Assembly (NCBI GenBank): GCA_003221805.1
Contig: QHUA01000153.1
Coordinates: forward strand, 1-40,765
DNA: 40,765 nucleotides
Reading direction: 5' to 3'
Source: Gemmatimonadota bacterium
GTDB taxonomy: Bacteria; Gemmatimonadota; Gemmatimonadetes; Gemmatimonadales; Gemmatimonadaceae
Position 1 is the first letter of the stretch. The number at the start of each line of letters is the position of its first letter. This document shows, piece after piece, positions 34,472 to 40,765 of this stretch. A program made the position numbers and the translations under genes. The notes beneath the pieces were generated by a model that had not been told where the DNA came from, searched no databases, and was given only the letters and a program-made list of their open reading frames with translations.

Positions 34472-35041
34472 ATGAAGAAAGCTCTCCCTATCGCAACATC
34501 ACTGCTGTTAGCCATCGGCTGCGCCCACCTGGAAACGCTCAATCCGCGATTGCAGAGCGATTGGGACAGAACGCTGCTCTACGCCCGCCAGGACGTTGAC
34601 AGCGGTAATTACTTTGCCGCCGACAAACTGCTCGATGAATTCGTGCGCACCCATCCCGACACGCGTGAAGCGCGCGAGATTGCGTTCTGGAAGGCGGCGT
34701 ACCTGCTGGATCCCGCCAATCAGTCCGGCTCGCTGGCGGCCGGGATCGCCGGACTGGACGGATATCTGAGCGCAAATCCCGACGGGTGGTATCGCAACGA
34801 GGCAACGTTATTGAGGCGCACCGCAGCGGTAGCCGCGGGCGTCGCTAACATCGCCAAGCTCGCAGCCGCCGCGACTGATTCGTCTACGGGTGTCAAAGAC
34901 ACGGTGATCGTAGGGAGCAAATCACGCGACGAGCAGATTGCGGCACTGAGGGATCAGCTGGCGGCGAGCAAGGCGGAGCTGGCCAAGGTAAGCGCCGAGC
35001 TGGACCGAATCAAAAAGCGATTAGCAAACCCGAGCAACTAG
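34472..35041 (+). CDS. Lipoprotein with repeat-like helical core and coiled-coil tail (QseG-like position)
   Basis: A 189-residue protein with a lipoprotein signal (KKALPIATSLLLAIGC) and the lipobox Cys at residue 17. About 30-130 is helical with TPR-like spacing (ARQDVDSGNYFAADKLLDEFVRTHPDTREAREIAFWKAAYLL). The last 40 residues (DEQIAALRDQLAASKAELAKVSAELDRIKKRL) form a heptad coiled coil. It follows the kinase by nine bases with GAGG upstream of the ATG, so both are probably in one mRNA. In enterobacteria the lipoprotein QseG modulates the kinase QseE; the resemblance here is in arrangement and architecture, not a demonstrated relationship. It is convergent with recG, nine bases away. Confidence 0.8.
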   Translation: MKKALPIATSLLLAIGCAHLETLNPRLQSDWDRTLLYARQDVDSGNYFAADKLLDEFVRTHPDTREAREIAFWKAAYLLDPANQSGSLAAGIAGLDGYLSANPDGWYRNEATLLRRTAAVAAGVANIAKLAAAATDSSTGVKDTVIVGSKSRDEQIAALRDQLAASKAELAKVSAELDRIKKRLANPSN

Positions 35042-35050
35042 CTCGCGGAC

Positions 35051-37144
35051 TTATCCAACTCTGAACAAGTCGAGTGCGCGCGAGTAGCGTCCACTCAAAA
35101 CTTTCCGCACGCCCGCATTGGCTTTGGTGGAGAGGTCGGGATCGCGTTCCAGCATCGCCTCTGCAGCCACGCGCGCTTTCACGTTCAGGTCTTCGTCGCG
35201 CACCGGATCTGCGATTTTGAACGTGGCTTCGCCGCTCTGTTCTTCACCGAAAAGATTTCCCATCCCGCGTAGCCGCAGGTCGGCGCGTGCGATCTCGAAC
35301 CCGTCGTCCGTATCGACGAAGATCCGCAGGCGCCGGTATGCCTCTTCGCCGACGTCACCGAGCAGGATGCAATAGGAAGCTTCCGCGCCGCGTCCAACGC
35401 GTCCGCGCAGCTGGTGGAGCTGCGAGAGGCCGAACCGTTCCGGATGCTCTACCAGCATGACAGTGGCGTTCTGGACGTCGATGCCAACTTCGATGACGGT
35501 CGTCGAAACGAGGACATCGATTTTCCCGTCGCGAAACGCGCGCATGATCGTTTCGCGCTCATCCGCCGGCACTCGACCGTGAATCAACGCCACTACCCGC
35601 CCGGCGAACGGACCTGCGGAGAGCTGCTCGTACATCGTCGTGGCAGCCTTGAGATCTGTCTTTTCCGACTCTTCGATCACCGGATAAACCACGTACGCCT
35701 GCCTGCCCTTTTCGGTCTCGCGCGCGACGAACTGAAGGACCCGCTCACGCGCTGATTCCGGTCTCATGACTGTGGTGACGGGCTGCCTTCCAGCCGGACG
35801 CTCGTCGAGCGTGCTCACATCGAGATCCCCGTAGACCGTCAGCGCAAGGGAGCGGGGGATGGGAGTTGCGCTCATCAACAACACATCTGGCGACTCTCCT
35901 TTGGCCGAGATCGCGGCCCGCTGCTCAACACCGAAACGATGCTGCTCATCGATGGTGACGAAGCCGAGATGTCCGAAGACCGCACCCTCCTGCACCAGAG
36001 CGTGCGTCCCAACGACGAGCACGGGATCGCTCCCGGCGAGTTTTTCCGCAGCGGCTTTGCGTTCGCGGGTACTAAGACTGCCTGTCAGGAGCACGGGCTC
36101 GATTCCGAGTGGCTCGAGCAGTTTGGTGAAGGTCCTGACGTGCTGCTCCGCGAGAAGCTCTGTCGGCGCCATGATGGCAGCTTGATACCCGTTCTCCATC
36201 GCCAACAGCGCCGCGAAGAGGGCGACGATGGTCTTCCCGCTGCCGACATCGCCCTGCAGCAGGCGGTGCATCTTCCGATCGCTGGCCATGTCGGCCACGA
36301 TCTCGCGTACGGCGACCGTCTGCGCGTTGGTGAGGGTGAACGGCAACACATTCTTGAGTGCGCTCGTTAGTTGTCGTCGATTCTGAAATGCGATTCCGGT
36401 ACGCCGCTGTCTCTTGAGAGCATTCGCCCGACGGTGGAGGATGTGCACGAAAAGCAGCTCCTCGAATGCGAGGCGCGCGCGACCTTGCGCGCCTTCGGCG
36501 AGCGTCTTCGGCCGGTGAACCATCCTGATCGCCTCGCGAAGCGGGGGAACGCCGGCCTCGAGCAGAATGTCGGGGGGCAGATACTCGTTGACGAGCGGCA
36601 AGAGCGCGTCCAGATGGGCATCGATGATTCCGCGAATCATCTTGAACGAAAGTCCTTCGGTTGCCGGATAAACCGCGAGGACTTTTCCGCCTTTCACATC
36701 CGCGTCGTCTTTGCCCAGCTGGATGTACTCTCGCGGTTGGAGCTGGCGGCCGTGGAAAAACCTCACTGATCCGGTGAGCAGCATCATGTCGCCTTTTTCG
36801 ATGCTCCGATCGAGGAAGGGCTGGCCCGGCCAAGATGCCTCGATCATCCCACTATCGTCCTGAAGTACCGCCTGGAAAATCCGCAGACCTTTGCGGGTGG
36901 GAATGATTCCCTTGGAGATGACCTTCCCGATGATCGTTCCATCCATACCCGGCTCGAGCGACGCGATCGGACTGATCGTGCTGGCATCCTCGTAGCGATG
37001 CGGGATGTGATAAAGAAGATCTCGCGCCGTGACGATGCCAAGCCGGCGCAACATCTCCGCGCGCGCCGGTCCCACGCCCTTGAGATAATTCACGGGCATG
37101 TCGAGGCGGACCTTGCCGCTGCGCGTGTCCGTCGCGACAGCCAT
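35051..37144 (-). CDS. recG: ATP-dependent DNA helicase RecG
   Basis: A 697-residue superfamily-2 helicase. The N-terminal wedge/OB domain (KGVGPARAEMLRRLGI) recognises branched DNA. Walker A is GDVGSGKT at 298-305, the DEQH box lies in VTIDEQHRFGV, then motif III SATPIPRSLAL and motif VI QLRGRVGRG. The C-terminal RIFVDTDDGFEIARADLRLRGMGNLFG is characteristic of RecG. It remodels stalled forks and Holliday junctions. It starts directly after the ftsY stop. Start at ATG 37144; the length matches the family. Confidence 0.96.
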   Translation of the reverse strand: MAVATDTRSGKVRLDMPVNYLKGVGPARAEMLRRLGIVTARDLLYHIPHRYEDASTISPIASLEPGMDGTIIGKVISKGIIPTRKGLRIFQAVLQDDSGMIEASWPGQPFLDRSIEKGDMMLLTGSVRFFHGRQLQPREYIQLGKDDADVKGGKVLAVYPATEGLSFKMIRGIIDAHLDALLPLVNEYLPPDILLEAGVPPLREAIRMVHRPKTLAEGAQGRARLAFEELLFVHILHRRANALKRQRRTGIAFQNRRQLTSALKNVLPFTLTNAQTVAVREIVADMASDRKMHRLLQGDVGSGKTIVALFAALLAMENGYQAAIMAPTELLAEQHVRTFTKLLEPLGIEPVLLTGSLSTRERKAAAEKLAGSDPVLVVGTHALVQEGAVFGHLGFVTIDEQHRFGVEQRAAISAKGESPDVLLMSATPIPRSLALTVYGDLDVSTLDERPAGRQPVTTVMRPESARERVLQFVARETEKGRQAYVVYPVIEESEKTDLKAATTMYEQLSAGPFAGRVVALIHGRVPADERETIMRAFRDGKIDVLVSTTVIEVGIDVQNATVMLVEHPERFGLSQLHQLRGRVGRGAEASYCILLGDVGEEAYRRLRIFVDTDDGFEIARADLRLRGMGNLFGEEQSGEATFKIADPVRDEDLNVKARVAAEAMLERDPDLSTKANAGVRKVLSGRYSRALDLFRVG

Positions 37145-38038
37145 CTACTGCTCCAAAACCTCTCGCGCGAAAAGCTCTGGATCGAATTCCTCGAGATCGG
37201 ACGCCTTCTCTCCGATGCCGATGAATTTCACTGGAACGTTGAGGGCTTCGTGGACGGCGAGCACGATGCCGCCCTTTGTCGCTTCCGCAAAAGTCTTAGC
37301 CTTGGCGACCGCATTCTGTCCGATGGTGCCGTCGAGAACGAGGAGCGTCTCGTGCGGCGCGCCGGGAAGTCGTTTCCCGATCACTCGATTGATCTTTTTC
37401 ATCTCGTCCATGAGAGATCCGCTGGTGTGCAAGCGGCCGGCAGTATCAACGATCACGACATCCTTGCCGCGGCTGATGCCGGCGTCGACGGCATCGAAGG
37501 CAACGGCGGCGGGGTCCGACCCGGCGTTGCCACCGACGAAATCGGCTCCCGTGCGCCGGGCCCAGGCTCGCAGCTGATCGATCGCTCCGGCCCGGAAGGT
37601 GTCGGCGGCGCCCACCAGCACCGACATCTTATTCGCCTTGAGCAACTCGGCAAACTTCCCGATGAACGTAGTCTTGCCGGCTCCATTCACTCCGATGACG
37701 AGCACCACGGTCGGTCCTGACTCCGCGCGGATGACTAGCGGATCACTGTTGCCGGAACGCAGCGAAGTCTCGATTCCCTTCTCCAGAGCGTCGAGGAACT
37801 GATCCTGGGTCTTGATGAACCCGCGCCGAGCCTGTCCTTCGATCTCGGCGACCAGCCTCATCGTCGTTGGCACACCAAAGTCCGCCTCGAGCAACACTTC
37901 CTCGAGCTTCTCCAGCGAGCCCTGGATCGAGCCTGCTCTTACTATCGCGCCGACGTCGGTCAGAGCGACGTCTTTTATTTTCGTCCACAGCGAGCGGCTG
38001 GGAACGTCGCCCGCGCGCCTGAGTATCCTGCTTTTCAT
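37145..38038 (-). CDS. ftsY: Signal recognition particle receptor FtsY
   Basis: A 297-residue SRP receptor GTPase with the N domain (SLEKLEEVLLEADFGVPTTMRL) and the G domain. The G1 loop is GVNGAGKTT at 116-124; then DTFRAGAIDQL, DTAGRLHTSGSLMDEM, TIGQNAVAKAKTF and GIGEKASDLEEF. It lacks the long acidic A domain of the E. coli protein, as many bacterial versions do. It docks ribosome-SRP complexes at the inner membrane. The terminator at 38064-38093 lies between it and the M23 gene upstream, so it probably has a promoter of its own in the end of that gene, or relies on read-through. recG follows immediately. Confidence 0.96.
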   Translation of the reverse strand: MKSRILRRAGDVPSRSLWTKIKDVALTDVGAIVRAGSIQGSLEKLEEVLLEADFGVPTTMRLVAEIEGQARRGFIKTQDQFLDALEKGIETSLRSGNSDPLVIRAESGPTVVLVIGVNGAGKTTFIGKFAELLKANKMSVLVGAADTFRAGAIDQLRAWARRTGADFVGGNAGSDPAAVAFDAVDAGISRGKDVVIVDTAGRLHTSGSLMDEMKKINRVIGKRLPGAPHETLLVLDGTIGQNAVAKAKTFAEATKGGIVLAVHEALNVPVKFIGIGEKASDLEEFDPELFAREVLEQ

Positions 38039-38063
38039 TCGACCGGAATTAGATGGATGGGCG

Positions 38064-38093
38064 AAAAAAAACCCGGACCTGGAGGTCCGGGTT
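38064..38093 (-). terminator. Rho-independent terminator after the M23 gene
   Basis: On the minus strand an 11-base perfect stem (38070-38080 with 38083-38093, two-base loop) is followed by a run of seven or more T (38064-38070). It lies 30 bases past the M23 stop and ends the ftsZ-M23 transcript. Confidence 0.85.
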
Positions 38094-38122
38094 CAAGATA
38101 AACTCTGCGAGCTTGGCGCGTC

Positions 38123-39163
38123 TTACTCGGCGACGCTCGCGAAATGCGCCTCGTTCAGACTCGCCAGCGTCTGGTTTCTCATCTTCTGGAAGAGAGAACG
38201 CTCGTCGGCGGGGATTGGCTCACCACTGCGACTCTGTAGCGCAAGCTTCGGATCGCGGGCGACTCCGTTGACACGAATCTCGAAGTGGAGATGCGGTCCC
38301 GTCGCCCAGCCTGTCATGCCGACGTAGCCGATGGTCGATCCCATGGCAACCCGGGTGCCTGGCTTCATGCCCATCGCGAAATTGCGCATGTGGCCGTAGC
38401 GGCTGACCATGCCGTTCCGGTGCCTGATGTCGATCATGTTGCCGTAACCACCGTTGCGTCCGGCGAAAATGACGACGCCGTCGCCGATGGCGCGGACCGG
38501 AGTCCCTTCAGCCGCAGCGTAGTCAGTGCCGGTGTGGTTGCGCCACTCGCCGAAGATCGGATGCTTGCGCGCGCCGAAGACGCTGCTGATGCGACGAAAT
38601 ACCAGTGGAGCGCGAAGGAACGCGGCACGCAGGGACATGCCGCTGGCGTCGTAGTATTGCCCGGTGCTGGAACCCGGCGTATCGAAGTGAATCGCCTCGA
38701 GCGGGCTGTGGCCGTTGGACAGTGCGAGTCGAGCGCCGAGGACCTTGTTGACGATGATCGCGCCATTTGGCTTCTGAAGGCGCTCAACCAGGACGTGGAA
38801 CTTGTCGCCCTGCATCAGGTCGCGGCTCATGTCTACCTTGTACTCGAAAATATCGGCGAGAGACCAGGCCAGCTGGTGACGAGCCGACGGAGGCAGAACA
38901 CCAACGCCGCTCTCATTCAGAGCGTTGTACAGACTGGATTGAATGACGCCGCCGATTGCCAGCGTATCAACCAGTTCTTTATTGGAGGCTTCGACGACGA
39001 GCGGTGAGAGGACGAAATCTGCCGGCTCGAGACCCGGTCTGGAGACGACGACCGGCTGCATTGCAAAGACCTGCTTCTTTTCCAGGGTCGGTGTAAACCA
39101 AATGGCGACCACTGCCAGGGTCGCCACGACCGCATAACTAACGGGCCGAATTCTTTCCCGCAT
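38123..39163 (-). CDS. Membrane-anchored M23 (LytM) peptidoglycan peptidase
   Basis: A 346-residue protein with one N-terminal hydrophobic segment (about 9-24) that anchors it or serves as a signal. A middle region (about 60-190) holds LysM/OapA-like linker domains (VLPPSARHQLAWSLADIFEYKVDM...QGDKFHVLVERL), as in MepM-like proteins. The C-terminal LytM domain has HTGTDYAAAEGTPVRAIGDGVV and the GPHLHFEI zinc site. It should cut peptide cross-links in the periplasm. Its ATG overlaps the ftsZ stop as TGATG, so production is likely tied to FtsZ. A strong terminator follows. Confidence 0.92.
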   Translation of the reverse strand: MRERIRPVSYAVVATLAVVAIWFTPTLEKKQVFAMQPVVVSRPGLEPADFVLSPLVVEASNKELVDTLAIGGVIQSSLYNALNESGVGVLPPSARHQLAWSLADIFEYKVDMSRDLMQGDKFHVLVERLQKPNGAIIVNKVLGARLALSNGHSPLEAIHFDTPGSSTGQYYDASGMSLRAAFLRAPLVFRRISSVFGARKHPIFGEWRNHTGTDYAAAEGTPVRAIGDGVVIFAGRNGGYGNMIDIRHRNGMVSRYGHMRNFAMGMKPGTRVAMGSTIGYVGMTGWATGPHLHFEIRVNGVARDPKLALQSRSGEPIPADERSLFQKMRNQTLASLNEAHFASVAE

Positions 39164-40371
39164 CAGTCCATCTGTCTCCGAATGAATGTCGGGATCTCCA
39201 TATCACTCAGATCCTGCTCAGGAGACGACCGATCACGCTCTGGAGTCACAGCTGGATTTGTGGTCGGAGTGGTCCGTTTTGGAAGCTCGAGCGGAGCCCT
39301 TGTCGCTCCATTTCCGCGTGGCGGACGGAGCGGAATCACCGGCGCGCCGCGCACGATTGGCGACGGCGTCGTGATCAAGGTGCTTGGCTGAGGCGTGGCA
39401 GACTGAGACTGTGGGCGGTCGAAACCCGTGGCGATCACCGTCACTCTGATCTCGCCCTGCATCGCCGGTTCGTGGACCGCGCCGAAGATGATCTCGGCGT
39501 CCTCGCCGACAGCGTCGTGGATGATCTCGTTGATCTGGTGGACTTCGCCGAGTGTCAGGTCAGCGCCACCCGTGATATTGACCAGAACCCCGGTGGCGCC
39601 CGAAACCGACACGTTGTCCAGCAGCGGGCTGGCAATCGCCTGCTGGGCCGCTTCGATAGCGCGATTCTCGCCGCGCCCGATGCCGGTGCCCATCAACGCC
39701 GAGCCGCCTTCCTGCATCACCGTCCGCACGTCAGCGAAGTCGACGTTCACCAGACCGGTAACGCTGATCAGCGAGCTGATACCCTGCGTCGCGTGAAGAA
39801 GGACCTCGTCGGCTTTCTTGAGCGCATCCTGGAACGGGATGCCTTTGCCGACCACCGCCAAAAGCCTTTCGTTCGGAACGACGATCATCGTATCGACGTT
39901 CTTGCGCATCTCCGCGATGCCGAGCTCGGCCTGGCGCATCCGCTTGCGGCCTTCAAAGAGGAACGGCTTGGTAACGATTCCAACGGTCAACGCACCCGCT
40001 TCGCGAGCGAGCTCGCAAAGGACCGGAGCGGCTCCGGTTCCCGTCCCACCGCCCATTCCGCAGGTCACGAAGACCAGGTCGGCATTGTACATCGCCCGCG
40101 CGACTTCCTCACGGTTTTCGTCGATGGCCTGCTTGCCGATCTCGGGTCGCGCACCAGCGCCGAGGCCGCGGGTTAGCTTCTTACCTATCTGGATTTTGAT
40201 GTCTGACTTCGAGTTCAGGAGGGCTTGGGCGTCGGTGTTAACCGATATGAACTCGACCCCTTCGAGGTGCTCCTCGATCATCCTGTTGACGGCGTTTCCA
40301 CCCCCGCCACCCACGCCCACGACCTTCATGCGGGCGCTCTGTGACTGGCTTTCCTCGAATTCGAATATCAT
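39163..40371 (-). CDS. ftsZ: Cell division protein FtsZ
   Basis: A 402-residue tubulin-like GTPase. The core begins [15 protein letters not shown] (G1). The tubulin signature GGGTGTG is at 107-113 and the catalytic T7 loop is in [12 protein letters not shown] ~70-residue variable linker ([14 protein letters not shown] and following) leads to the C-terminal peptide [11 protein letters not shown], which binds FtsA and ZipA-like partners. It polymerises at mid-cell to place the division ring. The promoter and DnaA-box matches upstream are listed separately. No ftsA or ftsQ is visible, although such genes usually precede ftsZ; the 394 bases upstream hold no gene. Confidence 0.98.
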   Translation of the reverse strand: MIFEFEESQSQSARMKVVGVGGGGGNAVNRMIEEHLEGVEFISVNTDAQALLNSKSDIKIQIGKKLTRGLGAGARPEIGKQAIDENREEVARAMYNADLVFVTCGMGGGTGTGAAPVLCELAREAGALTVGIVTKPFLFEGRKRMRQAELGIAEMRKNVDTMIVVPNERLLAVVGKGIPFQDALKKADEVLLHATQGISSLISVTGLVNVDFADVRTVMQEGGSALMGTGIGRGENRAIEAAQQAIASPLLDNVSVSGATGVLVNITGGADLTLGEVHQINEIIHDAVGEDAEIIFGAVHEPAMQGEIRVTVIATGFDRPQSQSATPQPSTLITTPSPIVRGAPVIPLRPPRGNGATRAPLELPKRTTPTTNPAVTPERDRSSPEQDLSDMEIPTFIRRQMD

Positions 40372-40401
40372 CAGGTCGGAAACTCCGCAACGACAGGGCT
40401 T

Positions 40402-40410
40402 TGTGGAAAA
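40402..40410 (-). promoter_or_regulatory. Second, relaxed DnaA box
   Basis: On the minus strand TTTTCCACA matches the relaxed consensus TTWTNCACA; it falls in the ftsZ leader, about 91 bases from the first box. Confidence 0.35.
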
Positions 40411-40446
40411 AATCTCGGGCTAGTATAAGACCGTTAGTCGATAAGT

Positions 40447-40474
40447 ACCATAGGCAAAGACGAACGGAGGTCAA
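40447..40474 (-). promoter_or_regulatory. Candidate ftsZ promoter
   Basis: Minus strand: TTGACC (40469-40474) and TATGGT (40447-40452), 16 bases apart, about 75 bases upstream of the ftsZ ATG. A further TTGACA lies at 40490-40495 and a TATACT at 40422-40427; more than one promoter is possible. Confidence 0.5.
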
Positions 40475-40500
40475 AAAAAGTACAACCCCTGTCAAGCGAG

Positions 40501-40509
40501 TTATCCACA
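40501..40509 (+). promoter_or_regulatory. DnaA box (perfect TTATCCACA)
   Basis: Exact match to the classical DnaA box consensus, next to the TTGACA at 40490-40495 in the region upstream of ftsZ. Confidence 0.55.
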
Positions 40510-40594
40510 CGCAGTTTTTGGCCCGCAGGTTTATGATTTTCTCATAGTGCGGGCGATGGTGAAGGCGCTTCGACCGGCATCTCGGCGCGGGTCA

Positions 40595-40716
40595 GCGAGG
40601 GTATCCTCTTCGGCCGCACGCTCGCTACGGCGGAGGCTAACTACGCTCACTCGCTCTGCTCGCTCGCGCGTCTCCTTGGTCACTCGCTGTAACGCGGCCT
40701 ACGAGGACACCCTCGC
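40595..40716. repeat. 122-bp element bounded by 23-bp imperfect inverted repeats
   Basis: 40595-40617 and 40694-40716 are inverted copies matching at 20 of 23 positions (both begin GCGAGGGT, continue with TCCTC and end GGCCGC when read inward). The 76 bases between are rich in CGCTC/CTCGCT and carry no reading frame. Shape and size fit a miniature inverted-repeat or REP-like element, or a structured RNA. No target-site duplication is evident. Confidence 0.6.
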
Positions 40717-40765
40717 CTCCCTCCACAGATTCGTAGCTGCACTTGTTCCGCCCGGCCCCTCGAAT

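Larger units (their letters stand above)
40372..40765. other. Non-coding stretch upstream of ftsZ
   Basis: No convincing reading frame occurs in these 394 bases on either strand. It contains the ftsZ promoter candidates, two DnaA-box matches and the inverted-repeat element. 40510-40594 holds nothing recognisable. Confidence 0.7.

Noticed and set aside
1-40765. CRISPR arrays, tRNA or rRNA genes, insertion sequences
   Set aside because: No regularly spaced repeats, cloverleaf-like sequences, rRNA similarity or transposase frames were seen by eye.

Overview
The window is about 62% coding-dense, GC-rich bacterial DNA whose genes point to a free-living Gram-negative heterotroph, most likely of the phylum Gemmatimonadota. 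The reasons are a SusC/SusD-type outer-membrane uptake system in a high-GC genome, several Sec-exported beta-barrel proteins and lipoproteins, FtsZ with a canonical C-terminal peptide, HPr kinase, and frequent GTG starts with stop/start overlaps. The phylum is inferred from protein character; no 16S rRNA or tRNA gene is present to confirm it.

Region 1 (1-23268, all minus strand) is one long co-directional run, read from right to left: alr, deoB, cdd, a lipoprotein, a beta-barrel protein, a hybrid receiver-kinase, miaB, comEC, a small HExxH protein, fbp, a methylmalonyl-CoA mutase large subunit, an FmdB-type zinc ribbon, argS, a PfkB kinase, purM, another beta-barrel protein, ribD-ribE-ribBA-ribH, nusB, a GT4 glycosyltransferase and the start of hprK (cut by the left edge). 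Many neighbours overlap by 1-4 bases (TAATG, TAGTG, TGATG, GTGA), so translational coupling is likely within blocks. The rib genes provide the riboflavin pathway steps from GTP and ribulose-5-phosphate to riboflavin. deoB and cdd are nucleoside salvage.

Region 2 (23269-26054): mazG is divergent from alr. asnS and a small membrane protein run on the minus strand.

Region 3 (26055-32894) is the accessory part: an IclR regulator, then a single 1471-codon reading frame that joins a complete SusC-like TonB-dependent porin to a complete SusD-like lipoprotein. These face, across a bidirectional terminator, an exported M20 peptidase that is split by a frameshift. This looks like a small uptake-and-hydrolysis locus carrying two lesions or assembly errors.

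Region 4 (32978-35041): a membrane histidine kinase followed by a lipoprotein, reminiscent of QseE/QseG, with no response regulator visible.

Region 5 (35051-40371, minus strand): ftsZ, a membrane-anchored M23 peptidase, a strong terminator, ftsY and recG. Upstream of ftsZ lie a promoter, two DnaA-box matches and, at the right edge, a 122-bp element bounded by 23-bp imperfect inverted repeats and containing no gene.

The strongest oddities are the SusC-SusD fusion, the frameshifted M20 gene, a deoB that appears to begin at CTG inside the alr stop codon (CTGA), a comEC whose N-terminal coding has no ATG/GTG/TTG, the right-edge inverted-repeat element, and DnaA boxes at the ftsZ promoter. No clearly new multi-gene system was found.
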